A DNA stretch of 64,000 nt from Ilyomonas sp964249755 (GCA_964249755.1 CAXUDB010000002.1:186001-250000), one strand, 5' to 3'; counted from the first letter of the stretch, positions 8,419 through 16,344 are shown. Notes: generated by a model from the sequence alone, not told the origin. A program made the numbers and translations.

Positions 8419-10203
8419 CTACATAAAAATCGGCTTATCTAATTTCTGCGCAATGCGATACGCTGCATTCATCAAACCTACATGGCTGTAAGCCTGTGGA
8501 AAATTACCCCACTGACTGCCATCATTTTCATCCACATCCTCGCTGAACAAACCAAGGTGATTGCTGTACTGCATAATGCTGTTGAATTCTTCAATTGCAT
8601 CATCCAATCTACCCACGCAAGCCAACGCTTCAATGTACCAGAAGGCGCAGATTAAGAAAGTTGACTTCGGCTTACCAAAATCATCGGCATGAACATAACG
8701 GTAGAACAAACCATTTGGCGTCTTCAACTCCTTTTCCAAAGCAATCAAATGGTCTTTGGCGCGTTGCGAGTTCGGGTCTAAATAGTTCATTAAAATCAAT
8801 TGCAGGGTGCTGGCATCAAGATAAGTAACGCCTTGCGCACTGGTATAGCATTTTAATTCTTCGTTGTAGCAACTTTCTATGTTATCAGCAGCTTTCTGTT
8901 TCAGTTTTTCAGCGCGTTGCTCCAATGCTTCATTGCTTATTGTTTTTGCCATTTTAATGGCGGCACAGCAGCCGATCCATTGAAACAGGTTGGTGTAGCA
9001 ATGTATGTTCTCCATGTTGCGAAACTCCCAGATACCGGCATCTTTTTCATCTATTGTCATCTCAATTTTATCCAATACAAACTGAAGCCATTTATCCGAA
9101 TCATGCCGCTCGCGAAACACGAAACGGTTATCGGTATAAAGCGGCAGCAACGATACCAATACCTGTCCGTAAATATCATTCTGCACATGCTCGTAAGCTT
9201 GATTGCCGATACGAACGGGTTTATTGCCGAGGTAGCCTTCAAGAGGTAGAATTTCCTCGGTCAGCTTATGCTGGCCGGTAATGCCATACAAAGGTTGGTA
9301 ACGTGAATTGCCCTGATCGAAACTTACATCGGTGATGTAGTTGAAATATTGCTCCAGTTCCTCAAAGTGCGCAATGTGGTTAAGCGCATTAATAACATAA
9401 TAGGTGTCGCGAAGCCAGCAATACCGGTAGTCCCAATTGCGCACACTGCCGGGATGTTCAGGCAGACTCGTAGTACTTGCGGCGATGAATGCGCCTGTGT
9501 CTTCGTACTGGTGAATCTTCAAAGCAAGCGCGGAACGAATGACTTCACGCTGCGCAAAATTGCCGATGTAGGATTGCTTGATCCAGAAACGCCAGTACTT
9601 GATGGTTTCATCAATGAAGTGAGCACAGGTAGTAATCAATGGCGCTTCCAATGGCTTGCCGTAAGTAAGAACGAGATATCGTGTATCTGTAAGCACAAAA
9701 CATTGCTCATCGAAGACATAATTAATCGGAACATTCGTAGTTAAACGCAAGTGTTCATCATGACCCACAAACTCTATGTGACTGCTGCCGCGACGGGCTT
9801 CCAGCGCTGTTTCGCCATAATTGGTAACAGGCTTGCACGCCACTTTAATGCGTGGCGTTCCTTCCAGCACTTCCACTCTCCTGATGAGCATCAGCGGACG
9901 GAAAGAGCGTTCGTATTGAGTGAAGCGTGGCGCCACATCCATCACGCGATACTTGCCATGTTCTGTTGTTACCACTGTACATAAAACGTTTGTGTTTTCG
10001 AGGTAATATTGGATGGATGTGTATTTGTCGTTATCGGGTAGAATGGTAAACTCCCCGCCTTTTTTTGTATCGAGCATTTTGCCAAACACAAAGGTACTGT
10101 CGAAGCGCGGCCAGCACAGCCAGTCTATGTTTGTGTTCTTATTAATGTGAGCTATGTAGGCGCAGTTGCCAACAATGCCGGTTTGATATTTATGTGCTTC
10201 CAT
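8419..10203 (-). CDS. Glycoside hydrolase family 15 protein (glucoamylase/trehalase type)
   Basis: A 594-residue cytoplasmic protein with no signal peptide. The N-terminal beta-sandwich domain opens GIVGNCAYIAHINKNTNIDWLCWPRFDS, typical of the bacterial GH15 branch. The (alpha/alpha)6 catalytic barrel follows with RNWDYRYCWLRD at about 255-266, the substrate-binding FWYIEAL stretch, and the C-terminal GLFSEDVDEN...GNFPQAYSHVGL block, which in the family carries the catalytic base. Members cleave terminal alpha-glucose from starch or oligosaccharides, or hydrolyse trehalose; the two cannot be separated here. It is convergent with the hydrolase gene and shares its terminator. Confidence 0.93.
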   Translation of the reverse strand: MEAHKYQTGIVGNCAYIAHINKNTNIDWLCWPRFDSTFVFGKMLDTKKGGEFTILPDNDKYTSIQYYLENTNVLCTVVTTEHGKYRVMDVAPRFTQYERSFRPLMLIRRVEVLEGTPRIKVACKPVTNYGETALEARRGSSHIEFVGHDEHLRLTTNVPINYVFDEQCFVLTDTRYLVLTYGKPLEAPLITTCAHFIDETIKYWRFWIKQSYIGNFAQREVIRSALALKIHQYEDTGAFIAASTTSLPEHPGSVRNWDYRYCWLRDTYYVINALNHIAHFEELEQYFNYITDVSFDQGNSRYQPLYGITGQHKLTEEILPLEGYLGNKPVRIGNQAYEHVQNDIYGQVLVSLLPLYTDNRFVFRERHDSDKWLQFVLDKIEMTIDEKDAGIWEFRNMENIHCYTNLFQWIGCCAAIKMAKTISNEALEQRAEKLKQKAADNIESCYNEELKCYTSAQGVTYLDASTLQLILMNYLDPNSQRAKDHLIALEKELKTPNGLFYRYVHADDFGKPKSTFLICAFWYIEALACVGRLDDAIEEFNSIMQYSNHLGLFSEDVDENDGSQWGNFPQAYSHVGLMNAAYRIAQKLDKPIFM

Positions 10204-10449
10204 GCAAGACGTTGGTTATGTTGTTTATAAAATATTGCACAACAACTTTTCAAAATGCTTGCCGTAAAGGAAGGAGTGGGGCTGAGAATTAACAAAGCGG
10301 TTGTTTTAAACCTCGAATACACAGAAGCTCTAAATAACATAGAGATGGAACTTTATTAATGAGGCATACCGCACCCTCTTTTCTGTGAAAAATAAAAGCC
10401 ACAAGAAACAATAATGTTCTCTGTAGCTTTTATAAAAAAGAAACATTTA

Positions 10450-11127
10450 TTAATCCGGTAAGCTCCAGTCAATCGGATTTTTACCTTGCTTTACCAACAG
10501 CTCATTGGCTTTGCTGAAATGCTTGCAGCCAAAAAAACCTTTATCAGCACTGTAAGGCGAAGGATGCGCTGCCTTTAACACAAAGTGTTTCGTTTCATCT
10601 ATCAGCATCTGCTTCTCATGAGCAAATTTTCCCCACAGCATAAACACAACACCTTCCTGCTTATCAGAAATCACTTGTATCACTTTGTTGGTAAATTCCT
10701 GCCAGCCCGTTTTTTGATGCGAGGCTGGCTCTTTGGCTCTCACCGTTAAAATAGCGTTTAACAAAAACACGCCTTGCTGTGCCCATTTCGTAAGATTGCC
10801 ACTTTTGGGTATCGGCATCCCAATGTCGGTGTGTAGTTCTTTAAAAATATTTTCTAAAGATGGCGGCGGTCTCACACCATCGGGAACCGAAAAACTTAGC
10901 CCCATTGCCTGTCCTTTGCCATGATAGGGATCTTGCCCTAAGATGACCACTTTCACGTCATTAAATGGTGTGGTGTTAAAGGCGTTGAAGATAAGCGGGC
11001 CGGGTGGGTAAATGGTAGCACCGGTGGCTCTTTCTGTTTTTAAATGCGCAGTGATTTGACCAAAATAGGGCTTATTCCATTCATCTTTCAATACTTCCTT
11101 CCAGCTTTCTTCTATCTGTACATCCAT
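10450..11127 (-). CDS. ung: Uracil-DNA glycosylase, family 1
   Basis: A 225-residue base-excision repair enzyme that removes uracil from DNA. It has the water-activating motif GQDPYHG at residues 64-70 (catalytic Asp 66), the uracil-specificity region PPPSLENIFKEL, and the DNA-intercalating HPSPYSADKGFFGCKHF loop. The length is normal for UDG-1. The start codon at 11127 lies 10 bp from the -33 element of the divergent tRNA promoter. The 246-bp gap to the GH15 gene holds no gene that I can see. Confidence 0.97.
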   Translation of the reverse strand: MDVQIEESWKEVLKDEWNKPYFGQITAHLKTERATGATIYPPGPLIFNAFNTTPFNDVKVVILGQDPYHGKGQAMGLSFSVPDGVRPPPSLENIFKELHTDIGMPIPKSGNLTKWAQQGVFLLNAILTVRAKEPASHQKTGWQEFTNKVIQVISDKQEGVVFMLWGKFAHEKQMLIDETKHFVLKAAHPSPYSADKGFFGCKHFSKANELLVKQGKNPIDWSLPD

Positions 11128-11137
11128 GGCATTTTCG

Positions 11138-11169
11138 TTTGGCTACAAAGGAACGAATAATTAGCTTTG
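11138..11169 (+). promoter_or_regulatory. Promoter of the interrupted tRNA-Arg gene
   Basis: -33 TTTG at 11138-11141, a 20-bp spacer, and -7 TAGCTTTG at 11162-11169: an exact fit to the Bacteroidota primary sigma factor consensus (TTTG / TAnnTTTG). The mature tRNA 5' end follows at 11183. Confidence 0.75.
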
Positions 11170-11217
11170 CCGCCATTGTTTTGGTTCGGTAGCTCAGCTG
11201 GATAGAGCAACTGCCTT

Positions 11218-11802
11218 CAATAGGAGCCAATGAAGCGGAAACGATCATTGGGATTCTGACTGTTCAGGGAAATCTAAAGAATGAACGATTCTATGACAGT
11301 TGGCACAGAGTAACTGACACTTATCAAGTTCTTTTTTTATTGAAAACATGGGTTTTAATCTAAGCTTCGACCAGTCCACATCTTTTTGGGTTCGGTCGGT
11401 ATGATGAAATTCAAACACTGAGTAATGTGATTTAGAGATATGAAGGTTGCATCTTTCACAAGAAGAACCTTTATAGGTAATTGCTTCTGTTTTTCTTTTG
11501 ATCCATCTTTGTATGGCTCGTTTATTAAAACAACTCTTGCAATAACACATGATGCCTTGCGAACGCGTTTTCGATGAATAGAATTCTGATGTCGATTTTA
11601 CTATTTTACAATCTGTGCATTGTTTTGTTTGTTCCATGACAACCGTGAGCTTTGGTTAAAAGTAATCAGAGTGCAGAGACTAAGTACGTCAGACATCTAA
11701 GTGGCGCCGTGGCGCTATATGATGAAGAGACAGTCCAGACCACAAATCAGGCTAAGTTAATTAATCAACTTAGTACAGAGTAGTGAAAACTATAGTGGTA
11801 CG
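11218..11802 (+). ncRNA. Group I intron (tRNA type, IC3-like) with an antisense endonuclease gene
   Basis: 585 nt. Elements seen: P2 CCAATGA (11227-11233) with TCATTGG (11245-11251); P3 TCTGAC (11255-11260) with GTCAGA (11688-11693); a P4-like TTCAGGGAAA next; the highly conserved GTGCAGAGACTA (11671-11682) with P7 closing strand CAGTCC (11731-11736); a P8-like GGCGCC/GGCGCT hairpin (11703-11716); P9 CTAAGTT/AACTTAG (11752-11773); and terminal G at 11802. The P4 and P7 strings resemble the cyanobacterial/plastid tRNA-Leu intron. I could not draw a clean P1 between the 5' exon and an internal guide. Removing the endonuclease gene leaves only about 190 nt, a compact ribozyme. The gene fills a peripheral loop between the 5' and 3' halves of the core. 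Confidence 0.87.
11245..11637 (-). CDS. HNH homing endonuclease encoded antisense inside the group I intron
   Basis: A 130-residue protein. The N-terminus has CxxC pairs (CTDC at 7-10 and CYCKSC near 31-36) that look like a zinc ribbon. The C-terminal half is an HNH nuclease: CERC, then FEFHHTD, then CQLLCANCHRIVH, with the catalytic His, the central Asn and the final His. It lies wholly within the intron but on the opposite strand, so it must be expressed from its own promoter (a TACTTTTA string lies just upstream at 11659-11666). Its stop codon is the complement of the first three bases of the P2 closing strand, and its last codons read through P3. The likely job is to cut intronless tRNA-Arg alleles and spread the intron. 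Confidence 0.88.
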   Translation of the reverse strand: MEQTKQCTDCKIVKSTSEFYSSKTRSQGIMCYCKSCFNKRAIQRWIKRKTEAITYKGSSCERCNLHISKSHYSVFEFHHTDRTQKDVDWSKLRLKPMFSIKKELDKCQLLCANCHRIVHSLDFPEQSESQ

Positions 11803-11843
11803 CTAAGCAGTAGGTCATTGGTTCGAATCCAATCCGGATCACA

Positions 11844-11880
11844 AAAGTCCCGTTCTTTAAAGAGGCGGGACTTTTTATTT
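11844..11880 (+). terminator. Rho-independent terminator of the tRNA gene
   Basis: Arms AAAGTCCCG (11844-11852) and CGGGACTTT (11866-11874), followed by a T-rich run. It starts 3 nt after the mature tRNA 3' end. Confidence 0.85.
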
Positions 11881-11917
11881 CTTTGCCCGTTGTGCACAGT
11901 TTATAAATTACAGAAAC

Positions 11918-12328
11918 ATGCTTCAAACCTATTCATTGCAGATTGCCATTGCCGTCTTTTTCATTGCTGTCTTCGCTTCGCGATTTATGATTATGAATGC
12001 ATTAAAAAGGCTGGACGATGAAGACAAGGCAAAACTATTATCATCCGGCATGATCAGCGGATCGCAAACGCGGCTGCTGATTGTCTTTGGTGTATTGGCT
12101 GTTTATTATGTTTCCATTGTAAAATTTCCGCAGTATGCAAGAGAGTTGTTATACGGTTTTGTTTTCGTTGTTATTGTAAGCCGTGTTATTACTTTTATTA
12201 CCACCAAACGAAAGCTGCAAAACCTGCAGTTGCCCGATGATTATATTAAAGCGTTTATGAACAGCTCTATGATTTACAACGTTGGAATAATTGTATTTTT
12301 CTTTCTGCTGATGAAAGATTATTGGTAA
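11918..12328 (+). CDS. Small integral membrane protein of unknown function
   Basis: A 136-residue protein with about four hydrophobic helices (near residues 7-24, 52-66, 77-95 and 115-131), separated by a charged loop (KRLDDEDKAKL) and a basic linker (TTKRKLQNLQ). I recognise no domain. It follows the tRNA terminator and has no close operon partner; the next gene is 132 nt downstream. The length and clean reading frame support a real gene. Confidence 0.7.
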   Translation: MLQTYSLQIAIAVFFIAVFASRFMIMNALKRLDDEDKAKLLSSGMISGSQTRLLIVFGVLAVYYVSIVKFPQYARELLYGFVFVVIVSRVITFITTKRKLQNLQLPDDYIKAFMNSSMIYNVGIIVFFFLLMKDYW

Positions 12329-12460
12329 TAGTTTTTACTTAGTGGCACATAAGTTTTGCCATTAGCAAGATGAACAAATATGGATCTATATTTCAACCAA
12401 AACAGCAAGCTTATAAATTCGGCATTGATTTTACAGGCTTTACCGATAAATATAACTTTT

Positions 12461-12667
12461 ATGAAAACGACTCTCAGCGATAATAAAGACAAGAACCTGC
12501 AAGCTGTTGGCGGACTATTGCTCACCGGCACCGGCTTATCTATGGCAATTGATGCAGGTGCAAAGCGCATAAAAGGTGGTAGCTGGTTTTGGTACGGCAC
12601 GCTTGCGTTGGTAGTTTTCCAAACAGGGTTATGCCTGGTGATAGGCTCCGTGCGCAGCGAAGGGTAA
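12461..12667 (+). CDS. Small two-helix membrane protein of unknown function
   Basis: A 68-residue protein, started at the ATG at 12461 (MKTTLSDNKDK). A longer in-frame opening upstream would add an unrelated segment. Two hydrophobic stretches, LQAVGGLLLTGTGLSMAI and WYGTLALVVFQTGLCLVIGS, are separated by a short basic loop (AKRIKGG). No family is recognised. Confidence 0.6.
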   Translation: MKTTLSDNKDKNLQAVGGLLLTGTGLSMAIDAGAKRIKGGSWFWYGTLALVVFQTGLCLVIGSVRSEG

Positions 12668-12729
12668 TCAGCAAAGCAATTCAGGATAAAAGGATAGGAA
12701 CAAAAGATGGATAAATAAGGTTTCCATCC

Positions 12730-12737
12730 TACATTTG
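12730..12737 (+). promoter_or_regulatory. -7 element (TACATTTG) of the AraC-type gene
   Basis: An exact TAnnTTTG match 38 nt before the start codon of the AraC-family gene. I did not find a clear -33 TTTG at the right spacing, so the assignment rests on the -7 element alone. Confidence 0.45.
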
Positions 12738-12775
12738 AATACGTTATCCAAGATTGCAGACGCTAAGAACCACAC

Positions 12776-13777
12776 ATGGAAAATGTGCAGCTTACCAAAG
12801 AGAGTTTTACCAATTACCGCTACTTCGAGCCGGAAGATGAAAGAGAGAAAAACGGTTCGGCAAAAGCGTTTCGCAGGCGCACCTTTGTAACTTATCTTAC
12901 CCTGTTTCAATCAGACCTGTATTGTATCAACGATCTCAATTGTTATTACGATACCAAACATATTTTCGCCCCCACTTATACAGGTAATTTCTCCATAAAC
13001 TTCACACGTTCGGGCTACTTTACTTTTGAGACATACCGGAGAAAAGAAGAAGAATATGCAAGCCGTATTATGCTGGAGAAACCGGGCTGTGAGTTTCGTT
13101 TCATTCAACAGCAGCCTGGCGATGGTAGCTGCACCGTCATCAGCTTCACACCTAAAGGGTATGAAGCCATTCGCAACTTATACCCCGTAGCATCTATGCC
13201 TTTCTTTTCAAATAAAGACATGTTTAGCACAGTCATAGCAGCCAATGCTGCCGCCGACCTGTTGCACCACCGCATTTTGCAGCGGTTAACACAAGGTAGC
13301 GCCTCCCGCCTCGAGATGGATTGCCTCGTAGCTGAATTAACCGAAGCTGTAATGACGTTGGTAAATGGTGCCCGTCCGGCAAAACAGCTATCTGCCAGCC
13401 TGCGGCAATATCACCTGTGCACCTTAGAACGGGCACGGGAGTATCTGCTGGCTCATTTTGCGCAGGACATTACGCTACACGAACTGGCATCGAACTGCTA
13501 TGTAAGTCAGTTTCATTTTACAAGATTATTTAAGCAGCTCTGCGGTTATTCTCCCTTTTATTATCTGCAGCAAATAAGGCTCAAGCATGCCGAAATGCTG
13601 CTGCGAACCACCAGCCTTCCGGTAACAGATGTTTGCTTCCGCAGTGGCTTCAACCGGCTGGATTATTTTTCCGGTTCTTTCAGCAAACAGTTTGGCCGTT
13701 CTCCTGGTAAGTACCGGCTCAATCAATCTTCCGTATCATTTGAAAGAAACCCCGTTTCCCGGCTGCTCGCTCTCTAA
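12776..13777 (+). CDS. AraC family transcriptional regulator
   Basis: A 333-residue regulator. The N-terminal two thirds is an unclassified sensory domain. The C-terminal ~100 residues form the double helix-turn-helix of AraC: ERAREYLLAHFAQDITLHELAS, then SQFHFTRLFKQLCGYSPFYY, then the second HTH with VTDVCFRSGFNRLDYFSGSF and the signature FGRSPGKYR. It lies 107 nt upstream of a DoxX-like membrane protein on the same strand, the most likely target or co-transcribed partner. Confidence 0.93.
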   Translation: MENVQLTKESFTNYRYFEPEDEREKNGSAKAFRRRTFVTYLTLFQSDLYCINDLNCYYDTKHIFAPTYTGNFSINFTRSGYFTFETYRRKEEEYASRIMLEKPGCEFRFIQQQPGDGSCTVISFTPKGYEAIRNLYPVASMPFFSNKDMFSTVIAANAAADLLHHRILQRLTQGSASRLEMDCLVAELTEAVMTLVNGARPAKQLSASLRQYHLCTLERAREYLLAHFAQDITLHELASNCYVSQFHFTRLFKQLCGYSPFYYLQQIRLKHAEMLLRTTSLPVTDVCFRSGFNRLDYFSGSFSKQFGRSPGKYRLNQSSVSFERNPVSRLLAL

Positions 13778-13884
13778 AATGCAACCCATCAGTTTAGCAA
13801 AATATCACAAGTCGCTCGTCGCTTCGTTTCATAGCTTTCATTTTTCTTCTGGTCGAGACTATCTATCAACTAAAAACAAACAGC

Positions 13885-14649
13885 ATGAGAGCAGGGCAAA
13901 CTTGGGTAAACATTTTATTAGGCGTGGCTTTGGCAGGCTTTGGCGTGGCTCAGTTCGCTACACAGCATTTTCTCTTAGGGTTACTACCGTTTGGTAAATT
14001 GCCATTGTATCAGGTTTGGGTCAACCTGATTGCTATCATACTTGTAACGCTGGGCATTTTCTTTTTGTTGCGCAAAGGGTTGCGCTATGCTACGCTGGCA
14101 GGAAGTATCCTATTTTTCCTTTTCTTCCTGTATCCTCACGCTGTTAGTTTGTTTGCCGACCCTTACAACGGCAGCAAATGGACGGGCACCTTTGAATGCC
14201 TGTCCATTTGCAGCGGCATTCTTCTGGTAGGTTTCATTCAACAATTATATAAGGGTTTATTGCCGGCAGGGATGGGCACTGTAGCCCGATACGTGTTTGC
14301 GCTTTGTCTTCTGGTGTTTGGCATCCAGCACTTCCTCTATGCTGCTTTCATCGCCACACTCATACCCGGTTGGTTGCCGGCACACTTGTTCTGGGCTTAT
14401 TTTGTTGGTGTCGCCTTTTTCGCCTCGGCGCTTTCTATTTTCTTTGGTTTGATGGTCAGGCCTGCCGCCTTGCTGCTCGCACTCATGTTTTTTCTCTGGG
14501 CGCTGCTTCTCCACGCGCCCCGCGTAGCCGCCAGTCCCACGATAGAGCCTGAATGGACCAGCCTGTTTGTGGCATTGGCAATGGGCGCCATCGCATGGCA
14601 GGTATCAATTAGCCAACCTTCAGGTTCGTCTGCAAAAGTTTCCGGGTAA
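13885..14649 (+). CDS. DoxX-like polytopic membrane protein
   Basis: A 254-residue protein with about eight hydrophobic helices. Two halves look alike: FGVAQFATQHFLLGLLPF... and later FGIQHFLYAAFIATLIPGWLP. The second half has the H-F-x-x-A/...PGWLPAHLFWAYFVG pattern of DoxX/DoxD-like proteins, so this is probably an internal duplication of a four-helix unit. The function of such proteins is poorly known (some are linked to quinone or thiol redox). It is downstream of the AraC regulator. Confidence 0.68.
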   Translation: MRAGQTWVNILLGVALAGFGVAQFATQHFLLGLLPFGKLPLYQVWVNLIAIILVTLGIFFLLRKGLRYATLAGSILFFLFFLYPHAVSLFADPYNGSKWTGTFECLSICSGILLVGFIQQLYKGLLPAGMGTVARYVFALCLLVFGIQHFLYAAFIATLIPGWLPAHLFWAYFVGVAFFASALSIFFGLMVRPAALLLALMFFLWALLLHAPRVAASPTIEPEWTSLFVALAMGAIAWQVSISQPSGSSAKVSG

Positions 14650-14770
14650 AGGAGGGAAAGATTCAATTATTCTTTCACAATCTCTCCTTTTTCGTCACCC
14701 ATTTTCTTTTAGGTGAATGGTGCTACCTCTTTCCAAACTCCTGCAACGCCTTTAGAAATAGCCATCAGCC

Positions 14771-15001
14771 CCTCCGAAACAGCAAGCACAGCAGCCGAAA
14801 CGCCTGGTACCGCAGTAGAAACTTACATTATCCCTTCCGAAATTCCTGGTACCGCGGTAGAATTTCAAATCACCGTCTCCGAAACTCTTGGTACCCCCCT
14901 CCGAAACTTCGAGTATCATCTCCGAAACTCCAGGTATCATCTTCGAAACTTCAAGTACTGTCTCCTAAAGCTCAGGCACCGCATTCGCCGGCCTTCGCAC
15001 A
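14771..15001. repeat. 21-bp tandem repeat (minisatellite) upstream of tgt
   Basis: About eleven units at exact 21-bp spacing (starts 14771, 14792, 14813 ... 14981) with approximate consensus nnCTCCGAAACTnCnGGTAYC. The best units are at 14876-14959. Units decay toward both ends; the last ones become TTCGCCGG-like. Because 21 is a multiple of three, the array stays open in several frames on both strands, which lets the tgt frame appear 114 codons longer than it should be. I treat it as non-coding. Confidence 0.8.
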
Positions 15002-15054
15002 TTCGCTGGCGCACACATATTCGCCGGAAAACTCAAAGGCCTACCTTCGCCGCC

Positions 15055-16194
15055 ATGCCAGCCGCCACATTTCACCTCGAAGCCACAGACACTCATACAA
15101 AAGCCCGCGCCGCCGCCCTCAACACCGATCATGGAACGATACAAACGCCCATTTTTATGCCGGTAGGCACTGTTGGTAGTGTAAAAGCCGTTACCCAGCA
15201 GCAATTGGTGCAGGATGTCAGGGCTCAAATCATCCTCGGCAACACCTATCATCTCTATCTCCGTCCCGGTACCGATGTGTTGGAAGCTGCAGGCGGGTTA
15301 CATCAGTTCAACGGATGGCAACAACCTATTCTTACCGACAGCGGCGGCTACCAGGTATTCTCGCTCGCCGCCAACCGCAAGCTCACCGAAGAAGGCGCTC
15401 TTTTCCAGTCGCATATAGATGGCAGCCGCCATCTCTTTACGCCCGAGAAAGTAATGGACATCCAGCGTAGTATTGGCGCAGATATTATCATGGCGTTTGA
15501 TGAATGCCCGCCTTATCCCAGTGAATACAGCTACGCGAAGAAAAGTATGGAACTCACACACCGCTGGTTAGACCGTTGTTTCGTGCAGTTGAATCAAACC
15601 CCCGATAAGTATGGCTACACACAGAATCTCTTCCCGATTGTGCAGGGCAGTACCTATAAAGATTTACGGGTGGCGTCTTGCCAATATGTTTCCTCAAAAG
15701 AAGCCGCTGGCAATGCCATCGGTGGTCTTTCCGTAGGTGAGCCTGAAGAGATGATGTATGAGTTTACGGCATTGTGTACAGAACATCTGCCAAATGACAA
15801 ACCCCGTTATCTCATGGGTGTAGGCACGCCTTGGAATATCCTTGAGTGCATCTCTCTGGGCATAGATATGTTTGACTGCGTGATGCCCACGCGCAACGGC
15901 AGAAACGGGATGCTATTCACTACTCATGGAGTAATTAATATTAAGAATAAAAAATGGGCAACCGACTTCAGCGTGATAGATGACGGCTTAGACAACAGCG
16001 TCAGCCGGTATTATACCAAAGCTTACCTGCGTCATCTTTTTGTGGCAAGCGAATATCTTGCACTGGAACTGGCTTCTATTCAAAACCTGGCTTTCTATCT
16101 CTGGCTCGTAGGAGAAGCGCGGCAGCAAATCATCAAAGGCACCTTCAGCAGTTGGAAAACGGAGATGATTGCAAAGGTGAAACAGCGTTTATGA
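15055..16194 (+). CDS. tgt: tRNA-guanine transglycosylase
   Basis: A 379-residue enzyme that exchanges guanine 34 for preQ1 in GUN tRNAs (queuosine pathway). I start at the ATG at 15055 (MPAATFHLEATD), which gives the usual length of about 375; the open frame upstream is low-complexity minisatellite. Motifs: TPIFMPVGTVGSVKAV, the base-binding LTDSGGYQVFSL with the catalytic Asp, FDECPPYP, VQGSTYKDLR, GGLSVGEP, LMGVGTPWNILECI, and MFDCVMPTRNGRNG with the second active Asp. The C-terminal zinc motif differs from E. coli: the expected CxCxxC is not seen after RNG; the text reads INIKNKKWATDFSVIDDG. A TACCTTCG string (15040-15047), one base off the -7 consensus, sits just before the start. Confidence 0.95.
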   Translation: MPAATFHLEATDTHTKARAAALNTDHGTIQTPIFMPVGTVGSVKAVTQQQLVQDVRAQIILGNTYHLYLRPGTDVLEAAGGLHQFNGWQQPILTDSGGYQVFSLAANRKLTEEGALFQSHIDGSRHLFTPEKVMDIQRSIGADIIMAFDECPPYPSEYSYAKKSMELTHRWLDRCFVQLNQTPDKYGYTQNLFPIVQGSTYKDLRVASCQYVSSKEAAGNAIGGLSVGEPEEMMYEFTALCTEHLPNDKPRYLMGVGTPWNILECISLGIDMFDCVMPTRNGRNGMLFTTHGVINIKNKKWATDFSVIDDGLDNSVSRYYTKAYLRHLFVASEYLALELASIQNLAFYLWLVGEARQQIIKGTFSSWKTEMIAKVKQRL

Positions 16195-16207
16195 ACAACA
16201 AATTATA

Positions 16208-16288
16208 AGCTGTAAGCTACAAGCCGCAAGTGAAGCGAAGCAAAAGTATCTCTACATTGTATTCCTTATAGCTTGAAACTTGCAGCTT
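16208..16288. repeat. Imperfect inverted AAGC-type intergenic repeat
   Basis: Left arm 16208-16230 (AAGCTGTAAGCTACAAGC...) and right arm 16265-16288, whose complement reads AAGCTGCAAGTTTCAAGC.... They match at about three quarters of positions. It belongs to the short AGCT/AAGC tandem motifs seen in several intergenic gaps (26353-26397, 31975-32000, 32258-32290). It lies between tgt and the LptF/G gene and may end tgt transcription. Confidence 0.5.
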
Positions 16289-16329
16289 CCCTAGCTTCAC
16301 CTTTCACACATACACAACAGCAATTCTTT

Positions 16330-16337
16330 TATTTTTG
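16330..16337 (+). promoter_or_regulatory. -7 element (TATTTTTG) of the LptF/G permease gene
   Basis: An exact TAnnTTTG match ending 7 nt before the ATG at 16345, so the transcript would have almost no leader. Confidence 0.55.
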
Positions 16338-16344
16338 AAGCGGC

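Larger units (their letters stand above)
11183..11841 (+). tRNA. tRNA-Arg(UCU) gene interrupted by a group I intron in the anticodon
   Basis: Exons 11183-11217 and 11803-11841 join to a 74-nt tRNA. The acceptor arms GGTTCGG/CCGGATC pair with two G-U wobbles. The D-arm is GCTC/GAGC, the anticodon stem ACTGC/GCAGT closes the loop CTTCTAA (anticodon TCT = Arg), and the T-arm ATTGG/CCAAT holds loop TTCGAAT. The discriminator is A; CCA is not encoded. The break falls between anticodon positions 34 and 35. The position is fixed by two rules for group I introns: the 5' exon ends in U and the intron ends in G. Without splicing no functional tRNA can form. An intact second tRNA-Arg(UCU) gene elsewhere cannot be excluded. 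Confidence 0.9.

Noticed and set aside
11183..11841. Two separate partial tRNA genes or a tRNA pseudogene
   Set aside because: The two halves complete each other exactly, share compatible stems, keep the anticodon and have a promoter and terminator; the interior carries a group I core.
14752..14940. A 62-codon minus-strand reading frame rich in G, F and R
   Set aside because: It lies wholly inside the minisatellite, which stays open in several frames because its period is a multiple of three.
14771..15001. CRISPR array
   Set aside because: The units are directly adjacent 21-mers with drift and no unique spacers of constant length between identical repeats; no cas genes are present.
14713..15054. 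An N-terminal extension of about 114 residues on tRNA-guanine transglycosylase
   Set aside because: It is the translation of a 21-bp tandem repeat with no family counterpart; the enzyme has its normal length from the ATG at 15055.
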